Positions 32,273 to 45,245 are shown, counted from the first letter of the stretch. The stretch: 64,000 nt of DNA from Pseudeuparius sepicola (GCA_963920635.1 OY987301.1:53760560-53824559), one strand, 5' to 3'. The notes: a model not told the origin generated them from the letters alone. Numbers and translations are program-made.

Positions 32273-35200
32273 CGGGAAGTTGAGCTAGAGATCCATGGCG
32301 AACACATAGACATAGACAACAACAATGGGGAAATTCAACTGCCTGGACCACAACAAGAAGCCGGAACGGCAGAGCGAACAACTGAGAATCGGGAAATTCA
32401 AGTGCCTGGACCACAACAAAAAGCCGAGACGACGGGACGAACAACTGAGAATCGGGAATCAGTTAACGGAGAACACTTTGAAAGCCTAGACACACAGCTG
32501 AAAAGGGCGGTATTGCGATACGAAGGCACAGACCCACTGAGCAGACCACCGCTACCAAGATTGAACTCTTCCAGGAAGCTTGCAATCATGCTCGATATTA
32601 TGAACACCAGAATTTTACCCAACTATGTTTCAGTAACACCAACATTAGAACATATGCACATGTTAATCTACTGTGCCGCAACGGCCATCATCACTGCAAT
32701 GGGAGCCAAGATCCGGACGGCTCAAGAGTTAAATCGTGCAAGACCAGAACCACGAATGGCTCAATGGGAGATGCGACTAAACCGGAAGATCGAGAGTCTC
32801 CGTAAAGACATAGGACAAGTAACGGAATATATCAGAGGAGTTAGAACTAGAAAGATCCAGAGGGCGGTGCAGGCAATAATGAGCCGCACCCAAATGCATT
32901 CTCAGCGTGACCCCGCGAACATCACTGCTCAACAATGTCTTGACACATTAAAACAAAAACTTTTTTTTCGCAGGGCGTCTGAGGAGATACAAGGCTAGTA
33001 ACAACAGGAAACGAGACAACAAACTTTTTGAACGATCAGAAAAAGTTTTCTACCGTACTTTGAATTCTAGCGCCGATGCCACAAATGCGACTTACCCTAC
33101 CAGAGAACAGGTCGACGGTTTCTGGAGAAATCAACTTGCCACACCAGGTCCATACAATGTCAGTGCAAGCTGGATCAGTGAAGAACGCGAGATGGGCCGG
33201 AACTATAGCCAGATGCAACATGAGCAATTCACAACCGATGAGGTCTCCAATGTCATAAAGAATTCCCACAACTGGAAGGCACCAGGTCCAGATCATCTCC
33301 AAAATTACTGGATTAAGAAGTTGTGGTGCACGCATGAACAAATAACTGCCTTAATTAATGAAGTCTTGCTCGATCCTCTGAAAATGCCATTGTTTCTTAC
33401 ACAGGGTGCAACCTACTTGTTACCAAAAGACCAGCGGAATACGGATAATCCTGCCAAGTACCGCCCAATAACCTGCTTGCCTACGCTGTACAAGATAATC
33501 ACATCTTGCCTTACGCAGCGAATATATGCTCACTGTGAGCGGAACAACATCATGGCAATGCAGCAGAAGGGCTGCGCGAAGGGCGCAATGGGATGCAAAG
33601 AGCAACTCATCATAGACTCTGTCATCTGCAACCAGGCTCATTCCAGGCAACGAAACCTCTACATGGCTTATGTGGACTACAAAAAAGCATTTGATTCCGT
33701 ACCTCACGACTGGCTCACAGGTATCTTAAAGCTGTACAAAATAGATCATCATACAGTTTCCTTTTTAGAACACGTTATGACAACCTGGCGCACTAAGATA
33801 CAACTCAGAACCGCAAGCAGTAACATCGAGACCGACACAATCAACATCCGAAGAGGGATTTTCCAAGGAGATTCACTCAGTCCACTGTGGTTCTGCATGG
33901 CGATGAACCCTCTATCACACCGGTTGAACTCTACGAAATATGGCTTCGCTATCAAAAGCAACAGATCAGAAGCGTTCAGGTTGAATCACCTGTTATATAT
34001 GGATGATTTAAAACTGATGGCCGCAACCAAGAACCAACTAACGCAAATGCTTAAAATTGTAGAGGAGTTCTCCAGGGATATCGGAATGCAGTTTGGACTG
34101 GACAAGTGCCGCACCCTTAATATCGTCCGGGGAAAGCTCGAACAAGGCGCACACGAGATGCAGGACGGACAGGAGATCGAAGCAATGAGCGTGGGAGATA
34201 CATACAAGTACCTCGGGATGAAGCAAGCTCAAAGGATAGATCATCGAACAATGAAGACCGATTTAACTAATGAATTCATCAAGAGAGTAAGACAAGTAGT
34301 GCGAACTGATCTTAACGGCAGGAATTTGTTTAAGGCCCTAAACACGTATGCGTGCTCTGTACTAAGCTATTCCTTCGGAATAGTGAATTGGACCAACACG
34401 GACATCAACAACTTGCAACGAAAAGTTAGGACACTACTGACAAAAGCTCATAAACATCATCCCCGTAGCGCCGTAGAAAGAACAACCCTGCCACGTCAAC
34501 AAGGAGGAAGAGGATTGGCAGACCTCAGCAAGCAATTGGACCAACAAATACTAAATCTGCGTAATTATTTCCACAGACAGGCCAACAGCTCCACACTACA
34601 TAAAGCTATATGCGGAGCAGACGTCTCAACACCGCTACGTCTGACGGAACACGAGCGTCAAAATCACCACCGAACCGACAACGATAAACTACAGAGGTGG
34701 TTGGGGAAGCCGCTGCACGGGAGGCATCCTAACGAGGTTAACCAGGAACATGTCGACAAGTTAGCGTCGAACTATTGGCTGACCTCGGGACGAATGTTCC
34801 CCGAGACGGAAGGCTTCCTACTGGCCATACAAGATCAGGTTATACCAACTCGCAACTACCTAAAATTCATTGTAGGAGATGCATCGGTAGTGGATGACAG
34901 ATGCAGATACGGGTGCCCAACTTCAGAAACAATCCAGCACATAACAGGAGGATGTCAGATGTTCGCATCAACGGAATATAAGGAACGACACGATTCGGTT
35001 GCCAAGATCTTGCACCATAAACTGGCGGAAAAGCTGCTGCTTGTGCAGACAGAGAGGGTCCCATATTACAACTACACACCTGAGCCTGTTCTTGAGAACA
35101 GAAACTACAAGATGTACTGGGATCGTACAGTTCTGACTGATCAACGAGTTGCCCATAACAGACCGGACCTTATAATAGTTGATAAAATTTCTAGGAAGAC

Positions 35201-35628
35201 AACTCTGATTGATGTGGCCATCCCGAACAACAACAACCTGCGTGTGAAGCAAGTCGAGAAGATCGCGAAGTACAGAGACTTAGAAGAACGAATTAGAAGG
35301 CAATGGGAAATGGAGAACGTCCAGACGATTCCAATCATCATGTCAACAACTGGTGTTATACCAAAAAGTTTGCTGAGGAACATCAAGGAGCTGGGTCTAA
35401 CTGATAGTCTTTACAGGTCCATGCAGAAAGCGGTACTACTTGCGACAGCCCGAACCGTCAGGAAATTCATGGGGAGTGCAGGAACGTCCAACAACATCAA
35501 TGTCACCTAAGGCCCGATAACATGGCAAGGGTCTCGTCCGAGCCAGATCCTTTTGGTATCCGGGATACCCGGGATCTGAGTGAATGTTCCCCGTAGAGGG
35601 AGTGCGAATGCCTTTTGGCTAAGTCAAG
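32270..35628 (+). mobile_element. Dong/R4-clade retrotransposon, copy 3 (5'-truncated)
   Basis: Begins at ACGGGAAGTTGAGCTAGAG, equal to about residue 160 of copy 2, and runs to the common 3' UTR. It ends in a short TAA run that passes into a TA repeat. Confidence 0.93.
32272..35510 (+). pseudogene. Dong/R4 ORF, copy 3, one frameshift
   Basis: The 5' part is in frame up to TLKQKL. There, a T-rich stretch at about 32961-32970 is 2 nt shorter than in copy 2 (eight T where copy 2 has TTTCTGTTTT), and the frame ends 13 codons later at 32998. The correct frame resumes and is open to the stop at 35508-35510, an 816-residue segment holding all RT motifs with YMDD, the CCHC motif and the RPD...D core. 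It keeps the 21-residue tandem duplication of copy 2, spanning 32330-32455. The exact same frameshift is in copy 4. Confidence 0.93.
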
Positions 35629-35676
35629 ATAATAATAATATATATATATATATATTATATATATATATATATATAT
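35629..35676. repeat. TAA then TA microsatellite between Dong copies 3 and 4
   Basis: Starts as (TAA)4 and turns into TATA repeats with one ATTAT interruption, unlike the pure TAA of the other junctions. Confidence 0.93.
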
Positions 35677-37438
35677 AAATTCTTCCAGGAAACTTGCGAT
35701 CGTGCTCGATCTTATGAACACACGAATTTTACCAAACTATGTTTCAGTGACACCAACATTAGAACGTATGCACATGTTAATCTACTGTGCCGCAACGGCA
35801 GTCACCACTGTAATGGGTGCCAAGATCCGAACGGCCCAAGAGTTGAATCGTGCAAGACCAGAACCACGAATGGCTCAATGGGAAATGCGACTAAATCGGA
35901 AGATCGAGAGTCTCCGTAAAGACATAGGACAAGTAACGGAATATATCAGAGGAGTTAGAACTAGAAAGATCCAGAGGGCGGTGCAGGCAATAATGAGCCG
36001 CACCCAAATGCATTCTCAGCGTGACCCCGCGAACATCACTGCTCAACAATGTCTTGACACATTAAAACAAAAACTTTTTTTTCGCAGGGCGTCTGAGGAG
36101 ATACAAGGCTAGTAACAACAGGAAACGAGACAACAAACTTTTTGAACGATCAGAAAAAGTTTTCTACCGTACTTTGAATTCTAGCGCCGATGCCACAAAT
36201 GCGACTTACCCTACCAGAGAACAGGTCGACGGTTTCTGGAGAAATCAACTTGCCACACCAGGTCCATACAATGTCAGTGCAAGCTGGATCAGTGAAGAAC
36301 GCGAGATGGGCCGGAACTATAGCCAGATGCAACATGAGCAATTCACAACCGATGAGGTCTCCAATGTCATAAAGAATTCCCACAACTGGAAGGCACCAGG
36401 TCCAGATCATCTCCTAAATTACTGGATTAAGAAGTTGTGGTGCACGCATGAACAAATAACTGCCTTAATTAATGAAGTCTTGCTCGATCCTCTGAAAATG
36501 CCATTGTTTCTTACACAGGGTGCAACCTACTTGTTACCAAAAGACCAGCGGAATACGGATAATCCTGCCAAGTACCGCCCAATAACCTGCTTGCCTACGC
36601 TGTACAAGATAATCACATCTTGCCTTACGCAGCGAATATATGCTCACTGTGAGCGGAACAACATCATGGCAATGCAGCAGAAGGGCTGCGCGAAGGGCGC
36701 AATGGGATGCAAAGAGCAACTCATCATAGACTCTGTCATCTGCAACCAGGCTCATTCCAGGCAACGAAACCTCTACATGGCTTATGTGGACTACAAAAAA
36801 GCATTTGATTCCGTACCTCACGACTGGCTCACAGGTATCTTAAAGCTGTACAAAATAGATCATCATACAGTTTCCTTTTTAGAACACGTTATGACAACCT
36901 GGCGCACTAAGATACAACTCAGAACCGCAAGCAGTAACATCGAGACCGACACAATCAACATCCGAAGAGGGATTTTCCAAGGAGATTCACTCAGTCCACT
37001 GTGGTTCTGCATGGCGATGAACCCTCTATCACACCGGTTGAACTCTACGAAATATGGCTTCGTTATCAAAAGCAACAACGCAGAATCAAGTTGAATCACC
37101 TATTATATATGGATGATTTAAAACTGATCGCAGCAACCAAAAACCAACTAACGCAAATGCTTAAAATTGTAGAGGAGTTCTCCAGGGACATCGGAATGCT
37201 GTTTGGACTGGACAAGTGCCGCACCCTTAATATCATCCGGGGAAAGCTCGAACAAAGCGCACACGAGATGCAGGACGGCCAGGAGATCGAAGCAATGAGC
37301 AAGGAAGATACATACAAGTATCTCGGGATGAAACAAGCTCAAAGGATAGACCATCGAACAATGAAGACTGATTTAACGAATGAATTCATCAAGAGAGTAA
37401 GACAAGTAGTGCGAACTGATCTTAACAGCAGGAATTTG
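35677..37438 (+). mobile_element. Dong/R4 copy 4, 5' part (truncated, interrupted)
   Basis: Begins at AAATTCTTCCAGGAAACTTG, equal to about residue 258 of copy 2. Frames: 35702-36112 ends at the 2-nt frameshift shared with copy 3. The RT frame 36174-37094 then ends at a 4-nt deletion (GCAGAATCAAG where copy 1 has GCAGAAGCGATCAAG), just before YMDD. The next frame carries YMDD and is open into the giant insertion at 37439. Sequence to about 35930 and from about 37080 resembles copy 1, whereas 35930-37080 resembles copy 3. Confidence 0.92.
37433..37438 (+). other. Target-site duplication, left (AATTTG)
   Basis: AATTTG occurs once in the uninterrupted site of copies 1 and 3 (GCAGGAATTTGTTTAAGGCC) and twice here, at 37433-37438 and 55998-56003, flanking the giant element exactly. 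Confidence 0.97.
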
Positions 37439-37679
37439 AGTAGTATAGCTATGCCGGTACGAGCACAATTTCCCCATGTATTTCTTATGGGAGCAAAATC
37501 CTGCACTTTTTTGACCAAACTTACCCCCTCCACTCCCAAACCACGCCCCCCAGCCAATCGCACCGACTCTGAACCCTGCCGAAGATGTCCGAGTTCGTTG
37601 ACCTTCGCCCCTGCTCCCAACCCTGCCGAAGGTGCCGCTGCCGAAGTGCCCGTCATTATCCCTCCGACCGTTGACCCAG

Positions 37680-37912
37680 CCGCGACGCCGAAAGCAGGCC
37701 GCGACATGTCACAACTCGCAACTAATAAAAACCCTGTTATAGAAAATCGTAATTAAGACAAGCCATGACGTCCCCCTGTCGACCTTTAGCCGCGGCCATG
37801 CAAGTCTTGGATTTTGCTACCACCTCTGCCTGCGTATTTTTGCGTCCGCGACGCCGAGACATGTCGAGACTCGCAACTAATAAAAACCTAACACCTATAG
37901 AAAGTAGTAAAA
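37680..37912 (+). repeat. Subterminal direct repeats of the giant element
   Basis: Unit 1 (37680-37755) and unit 2 (37846-37912) share GCGACGCCGA, GACATGTC, ACTCGCAACTAATAAAAACC and TATAGAAA. The mirrored pair is at about 55524-55756. Repeated subterminal motifs are usual binding sites for transposition proteins; that role is inferred. Confidence 0.8.
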
Positions 37913-38094
37913 TACCAGCTTGCAATTTGAATATGTACGTAAACTAATGCCATCGAAAAAAGTGCTTTCACTCAATCGTCGAAATAAGCGTGATGTAGTT
38001 TCGAAAGCACGCGCGCTGATCTCATCAGTACATACTGGCGATATAAAAAACAAAAATATGTCGGAGCAAACGTTATTCGTAAGGTCGAACGACT

Positions 38095-38490
38095 TGAATT
38101 CTGAGATATATAGGCCAGATTTTTCATACTTTTAGTTGACTAAAAATAAAAAACTATTGAGTGCAAAGTTCACCAGTTTTAAAAAATAGGCTGACGTCAC
38201 ATTATCATACCCACCAACAAGTTGAACATCTGAAAGACCAGTACCACTAGCTGCAATTAAACCCTAATTTTTGTGCGCATGCGTTTCCTGTTGTTTAAGT
38301 TTAGCTGCCCGAATTCTGAGATATATAGACCCCCCGTTTTAACTTACTTTTCGTGGCTAAAATACAAATATTGAGGCACAAAGTTCACTAGTTTTTAAAA
38401 AATACGCTTTCGTCACAATTATCAACAAGTTAACAAAACACCTGAAAGGATAGATATTTAACACCACTAGAGAGATAGCGACCGCAACTA
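38095..38490 (+). repeat. Diverged direct repeat inside the arm (about 170-210 bp units)
   Basis: GAATTCTGAGATATATAGGC at 38097 and GAATTCTGAGATATATAGAC at 38311 open two units that both continue with a TTGAG(T/G)(G/C)(C/A)AAAGTTCAC(C/T)AG stretch and a CAACAAGTT motif. Mirrored in the right arm, twice because of the tandem duplication. Confidence 0.75.
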
Positions 38491-39009
38491 AAAACTACAT
38501 AATCGAAAGCATTTTGAGCCCGCAAATAAAGTACCCGTAGGTTTCTTGTTAAGCAGGTGTCAGAAATGAAAAGAAATATTTCAAACTTCGCCCAGTATCA
38601 ATTTGCAGCAAATAATTTCTAGTTACTAGAAAAAACGGTGAGCGCAAAACATAAAAAAAATATGCTGGAGATATTAAAACATACAAAGCAAGATTCTTGA
38701 AAAAGAAATTGGGGAACATTATGACAGAAAAAAATAAAAACGCATGAGTGTTAGATATAATTAACCATCATTTTCCAAAGGCATATTTTCATTAAAAAAC
38801 AACCAATAACCGTTTAAATTCCAGGTACTGCTGCAATATTTTCCCTAAGACCACATGGAAATTTCACTTTTCGCTAAACTACGAGTATCAATATACAACC
38901 TACGTTGTACTATACCACAATTTCCATAAAAGACGCTATAAAACTGAGACTTTTCACATCACCTACGCCACAGACGAGTACATAAGACGGATGGAACGAG
39001 CTAGGTTGG

Positions 39010-40425
39010 TGTTATAAACAATGAAATAATTTAAAAAATAAAAATATGCTACAGAGATATGAAGCCTTAATTACATCAGAAGTTTGAGGAACAAAACTAT
39101 TGGAATTTATTAGTAAAATGTGATTAAAACATGTCTAGTCTACCAACTATTATTTTGTAACAACTTAATATTTTGGTAAGAAAATTTTTCCTTTTTTTTC
39201 AAACAAAAGTTCTTGATTAATTTGTGCTAAAATTTAATGTCCACTTTTCCTTTTGAGAAGCAGTGCTACTATTCTCTAAATATGTGAAGATACTTCTATT
39301 TTGTCTATAATTTTACTATTGTTGAGAAATTGTCTTTCAGAAATTCCCATCAGAAATATTAAAAAATATACCTCTCCTGATGGCGGATAATGCTCAAAAC
39401 ATGATGTCATAAAAAATTTCAACAGAGTTACCCACTAGGGACAATTCAATAATTATTTCTTATAATAATAATACCTTTATTAGCCCAACAGAAATTACAT
39501 TCCAATTATAGAGCTACTTAGCACGATATATATTATAGATATACTAGTGTGTTTGTAAATCCTATATTATGCAAATTGCAAATCAACCAAACAAGAAAGA
39601 TTATTAATACAAATTACTGTATAAATTATTAACAAAGATTCTCAATGCAATTAGTCAAAATTTCAGTCGAAGTAGAAAAAAGATCACAGACATCATTCAG
39701 CTTATTTGCATTGCTATACATGAAATACAAGGGAGATTTCCACAACAAATTTGTGTTGGCAGTTTTTAAATAAAACATTTTGTTCCGTCTTCAATTCGAG
39801 GTACCTACATAGAAGTTAAGTTGAGACAATATGTAGGAGTAAATAGGTACCTAGATCACTTTATCATGTAAGTATTATTGTCTGTATAAATAATAAATAG
39901 TATGCAAAACTACAATCTTCTTTTAAATAAAAAAATTCAAATGATCCGCATACAAATGTATTAAAATCACTAAACATTTTACCTAATTTTTATAACCTTT
40001 CAAAATAGGTTGAAGTTTGAACTTACATTTGGAAATTTTTTCTCAGACGTATTTGCGACTTCAAACTAATAAATAGCGTCCAAAACAATATATCTGTAAC
40101 AGAAAACAATATTTTCAAGTCCAAAGCTCTTATGGTTTTAATTCAAGTAAAAAAACATTACCCATTTTCTGTTTGAGCCCAAAAGCAAATACAAATTTTC
40201 TAATTGTTCTTAGAAGTTATAAACAATGAGACTCATATTTAAAAATATAAAAATATGCTACAGAGATGTGATACCTTATTATGTCACAAGTTTGAGGATC
40301 AAAAACTATTGGATTTTTTTAGTAAATGTACGTATAATTTACCAATTATTATTTTGTAACAACTTAATATTTTGGAAAGGAAAAATTTTTTTCGATTTTT
40401 TTCAAATAAAATTTGTAGTGTATCG
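39010..40425 (+). repeat. Pair of diverged direct repeats inside the arm
   Basis: 39012-39216 and 40215-40420 both read GTTATAAACAATGA..., AAATATGCTACAGAGAT, a GTTTGAGGA box and TTTTGTAACAACTTAATATT. They are clearly related but diverged, so the arm was built by older internal duplication before the palindrome formed. Confidence 0.8.
39465..39545 (-). mobile_element. Possible 3' tail of a non-LTR retrotransposon, embedded in the arm
   Basis: On the minus strand, TTCTGTTGGGCTAATAAAGG followed by TATTATTATTATAAG has the poly(A)-signal-plus-ATT-tail look of insect non-LTR 3' ends. Mirror copies lie at about 50927-51000 and 53914-53985. No coding part is attached. Confidence 0.3.
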
Positions 40426-41259
40426 GAGAGCAATCATATGCATCCCAGGGGGTGAGATAGAGATGTTTTTTTTTTTTTTTTTCACTTAAAGCTAACAAAT
40501 ATCTGGAACAATCCTAAAATTTTTTCTCATGTCCTAAATTGTAACTTCTAGGTTTTTTAAACTTGTTTTCTATTTTTAGTTACAGTTCTTCACCGCTACA
40601 AAAATCAACGCAACTGATGAAATCATATACTCGTATGCTTTAGGTTAAGGGGTTCTTTATTTATAGAGGTTAAGACATTTACTTTATAGAATCATATGTC
40701 AAGAATTTTTGATATTTATGGATCAAACGTAACAAACTATACAATATAGCAACTTTTACAAAAAATAAGGTAGAACTATAAATTATTGTCAGTACAGTTA
40801 ATGTTAAATATACGAGTTAATTCGACTAGGAACTATTTTTGATAGGTACTTTCTGGACGCATGTACAATTTTAAGAAATTCAACTTGATATTTATACAAT
40901 AGATTGCTGAAATAATTATATTGCATTGGGTTTCTCTAACTATTGCTTTTACTTACGACGTACGTGAATAGATTTTAGTGTATACGACTTTGAAAACATC
41001 TAAATATAGAGGTTGTGTAGAAGTTTGATTAAAATTTTTAAAAGATATAATATTCAAACCAACAAAAAAAACCGATTTATTAACTGAAAAATAATTTTTA
41101 ATGGCACATAATAATATATAGACACATGATAATAGCTTTTTGTTGACATCAATGAACATTTTAAGGTATTAATAAGACTTTCTCTTAGATATGAATACTT
41201 AAAAAGAAAAAACAGTCTCTGTGACAACTTAAGGCTATATAATACTGGCTAGACTAGAA

Positions 41260-44050
41260 AAAAACCTTCACGCTTGAGGTATAAATTATAAATTATACTA
41301 TAGTAAACCTGATAGAAAAAAAAAATAAAAGATTGAAATAATATCTGAGAAACAAGAAACGACTTTTTATTATATTGTAAGTAAAATAATGTTAAATATC
41401 AAAGCGTTTAAAAAAAAATGAAATGTTGCAATAAAGCAAGAGGCGTTAAGAAATCGTCAGTTTCTACTAAAACGTTAAGAACAAAAAGGTCGAAATTAAC
41501 AGTGCATGGGTTGAGAATAGTTCAGAAATATAGTTAAAACATGGGAGTGCCACAAAAGACCAAAAAGGCATTAATAAATCGATAATTAAAGAAAAGCCAC
41601 GCTTGAGGTATATATTATACTAAAAAAAATCAAAATTAAAATAAGATCTGAGAAACAAGAAACGACTTTTTATTATATTATAAGAAAATAAGGTTAAATA
41701 AACATCAAAGCGTTTTGGTAGTGCCAGAAAAAGAAAAGTCACGCTTGAGGAATACGTTATACCTACTATGGCAACCCTAATAAAAAAATTAAAAAAAGGT
41801 CTGACACACTTGAACTTGTTTCATTACAAGTAAAATATATAATAATGTTAGAAAAAATATGTATACAGTAAAAACATGTTCCTAAAAATAGAATGCTCAA
41901 CAAGGGAAATGAATCACACTTTCTTGATATGCAATAATTCTGTATAATTTATAATAAAGTTTTTGAATTAATAATTAAAACTTCATAGGGGCATCAGACA
42001 AATCATATCAAATTTTCGAAGTAGCACCTCCGAAAGCATTGTTTGTCATCTATATGAGAGACGAAAACTGGTTTGGTGTTGACCAATATTATTTTTCATA
42101 TTTAAAAACATTTGTGGTAAACCTTGCCAGGATTGCTAAGGTTTTATATATTTTTCTATAGTATTTGAACAATATTGGTAAAATAGTGGAGTCGGCCCCT
42201 ATTTTTTTTTCCACACCACACAATATAGTAGCTTCTGGAGATATATCAACAAACCCCATGTACGCAGTAGCATGACAGTACTGGATATATGAGTATATCT
42301 AAACATCCATTCTTTATGATTTTCATTATGTGGCTAGCACGACTTTGGAGTTTATTCATAGTTTTGGAGAATTGTGATGGTGGGATTTATTGCAAAATAA
42401 AGTGATTTTTTAGTATTGATATGGCTTTAGGAATTAGGTGAAGGGATTAAATTATAGCGTGTGTTTAAACCTCCCCAAGGAAATAGCATGTGTATTGTAT
42501 ATACAAATAATTGTTCTACTTTTTATTGTGAATTTTACGATTTCCATTAGTTACATGAGGCTTCAATTTGGACTACATAGTTTAATATATTGACAGATTC
42601 GATAAGCTATATGCTATAAATATAAACATTTACGCGGATATGCAGCGTGACTGTTAGGTAACTACACCTTAGATAAGCGGTTAAACAATGGCATACCAAT
42701 AATTATTATTAATAAACGAAGTCCACGGAATGATGAAATATGAAACAAAAGTGTGTATATGACTAATATGAATAATGTAATAAATAATAAAGTCAAAATG
42801 TTGTCACTAAAGTATTAATAGCAAATACAAATACAACGGATAAAATTAGCAAGAGATGGACCAACTTGCCACCTGTCTGATATTGTAGGTACCCTGTGTT
42901 CTAATTTTCTATACTAACTTCTCTTTGAATAACTGGCAATAATATTTTACCAGTGACTTTATATAGTCAGTGATTTTACTAAATTACACTGAACATTCAG
43001 CAACACAGTTGTCCGTATTTCCTAGAGAGTATTTCCTAAAGTGCTGATTCTTTAATTTTCTAGTCTACTTATTCTTTGAGAATTGGTTTGGAAATATCCC
43101 ACAAAATCCTATGATGGTTATTAAAAAGAGTGTTCGCATATCTTGACTTCGAAATTTGAATTTGTCTGATATAATTTTTATGTAATATTTTAAACTTTGT
43201 ACCTCATTAAATATTTACAATATGGCAAATGCGTTAAAAATCAGTAATTAAGATAAAAAATCACTTTAAATATACTAGATATATACTGGTAGGTACTGGT
43301 ACTGATAGGTACTGGTGGAAACCCTGAATGAAAAAAGAGTTATCTCAAAATTACGTAATGTCTGAGAAACTTATTGTATAATCCACACAAGAAAAAACCG
43401 TTATCAGTCATCATTTCAACGAACGACAATAAAATATGTAAACAATGAACGAAAAATTGATGATTTTTTTGGTGTTAAGGTTAAAATATATGCCTCTAAA
43501 GTGTTAAAACAAAGAATAAGAAGAAACATAGAGGTAGAAATTTGCAGGGGATGGGACTCGACGAGAAATTCAGAATGCAGGCTACATAATAGGTATTGTA
43601 TAGAAAACTAAAAGAAAAAAGTATACTTACATTGAACATAATGTAACCCGAAACAAAAGAAAAATCACTTTCAGTCCACATGACAATAAACTGCTATGAA
43701 ATATGGAAAAAGTGATAACCAAGTAATGACACATTTTCTTGGGTTCAGATCAAAATTCATGAGCATTAAAATCAAAACTATTTAGGAAACCTGAAAGAAA
43801 AAGTATATATCGGAATTAAAACAAGGTCAGAGAGACAAGAATTGACTTTTTATCTACTACAAGTAAAATAATGTCAAATAAACACCAAAGCGTTTTCTAA
43901 AATGAAATGATACAATAAAATATTATGGCCTAAAGGTTGGAATTAGCAATAGATGGGTTGAGAATAATTCAGAATATAGTTAAAAATGTCAAAAAAGAGT
44001 TAAGAAATCGTCAATTATGACAAAAAAAGAACGCGTTGGAAGACGTCAAA
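41260..44050 (+). repeat. Repeated module in the arm ('CGCTTGAGGTAT ... AAAGCGTTT')
   Basis: A module with CTGAGAAACAAGAAACGACTT, then TAAAATAATGTTAAATA and ATCAAAGCGTTT, followed by GTTAAGAAATCGTCA, occurs at about 41264-41575, again shortened at about 41598-41740 and in part at 41746-41830, and in a more diverged form at 43780-44050. Mirrored in the right arm. Confidence 0.7.
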
Positions 44051-44533
44051 GTGTTACATTCAGTTGTTAAGCGTTTACAGTATCATCTAAATTACTTAAG
44101 GGTTGATAGAACAAGTGTCGATAATCGTCTCATAGGCCTGTTAAAAACATTAATGTTCTCATAGGTGTTAATTAAAAACGCGAGAAATCAGAAATAAACT
44201 TTATTTTTTGTTGTGAAGACATATAATTGTAATGTTTAAATTTTATAGCTAAATGTTATCCACTGGTTACATATCAAATCCATGTCTTTCCATATCTTTT
44301 CACCAACATTTTTTAAAATTATATAAATAAGGCAACAAAATAGGTGAAACTTGCGCAAGTCAACAAAGGAAGTATTTCTTGAAATTGAAATATACAAAAT
44401 AAACTCATTGCACGTGGTAGTGGGGAAGCGTTTTCATACATTTATTTATCCAAGCATACCACTGGCAAATGAGGGTTCAATAAATGCTTTAGTCAACCCT
44501 AAAGAAGATTGTAATTTTCAACGAATACCCACC

Positions 44534-45140
44534 GAAGACGAACGTCGATGAAACGTCAACGAAACGTCGACAAAGCGTCAATGAAACGTCGACGAAACGT
44601 CAATGAAACGTCGACGAACGTCGACGAAACGTCAACGAAACGTCAACGAACGTCGACGAAACGTCAACGAAACGTCAACGAAACGTCAACGAACGTCGAC
44701 GAAACGTCAACGAAACGTCAACGAAACGTCAACGAACGTCGACAAAGCGTCAACGAAACGTCGACGAAACGTCAATGAAACGTCGACGAACGTCGACGAA
44801 ACGTCAACGAAACGTCAACGAACGTCGACGAAACGTCAACGAAACGTCAACGAAACGTCAACGAACGTCGACAAAGCGTCAACGAAACGTCGACGAAACG
44901 TCAATGAAACGTCGACGAACGTCGACGAAACGTCAACGAAACGTCAACGAACGTCGACGAAACGTCAACGAAACGTCAACGAAACGTCAACGAAACGTCA
45001 ACGAAACGTCAACGAACGTCGACGAAACGTCAACGAAACGTCGACGACCGTCGACGAAACGTCGACGAAACGTCGATGAAACGTCGACGAAACGTCAGCG
45101 AAACGTTAACGAAAAGTCAACGAAACGTCAACGAAACTTC
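44534..45140 (+). repeat. CpG-rich minisatellite, left arm (GTCAACGAAAC / GTCGACGAAC units)
   Basis: About 600 bp made only of 9-11-bp units such as GTCAACGAAAC and GTCGACGAAC, grouped in a higher order of about 150-180 bp. It is open in all plus-strand frames, giving Lys/Arg/Thr/Asn-rich repeats, which is a consequence of the unit and not evidence of a protein. It is much richer in CpG than the rest of the arm. Confidence 0.95.
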
Positions 45141-45245
45141 AGCTCACAAAAGTGAATGTTGAAAATAAAACAATACATTTACGTTAATAATGTTTATTTA
45201 TTCGTACGGGCGCCTCCTCCAGTTCTCTAACCATATGTATTTCCC

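Larger units (their letters stand above)
37439..45245 (+). repeat. Left arm of the giant palindrome
   Basis: 7,807 bp. Order from the tip: GC-rich tip with CCTGCCGAAG repeats (37439-37740), two subterminal repeats, AT-rich body with internal diverged direct repeats, CpG-dense minisatellite (44534-45140), inner flank. Outer positions map to the right arm as 93436 minus position (for example 37920 to 55516). Confidence 0.95.

Noticed and set aside
25675..36821. Recurring antisense frames (for example 'MRYGIKCFFVVHISHVEV...') in every Dong copy
   Set aside because: They are shadows of the sense ORF, conserved only because the sense strand is.
24751..37094. R2-type rDNA-specific retrotransposon
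   Set aside because: It shares the restriction-like nuclease layout, but the flanks are TAA repeats and not 28S rDNA, and the YMDD motif and N-terminal region fit R4/Dong better.
37001..37756. A 251-codon frame joining RT sequence to a Pro-rich tail
   Set aside because: It crosses the 37438/37439 insertion junction; the tail is the GC-rich tip of the giant element read by chance.
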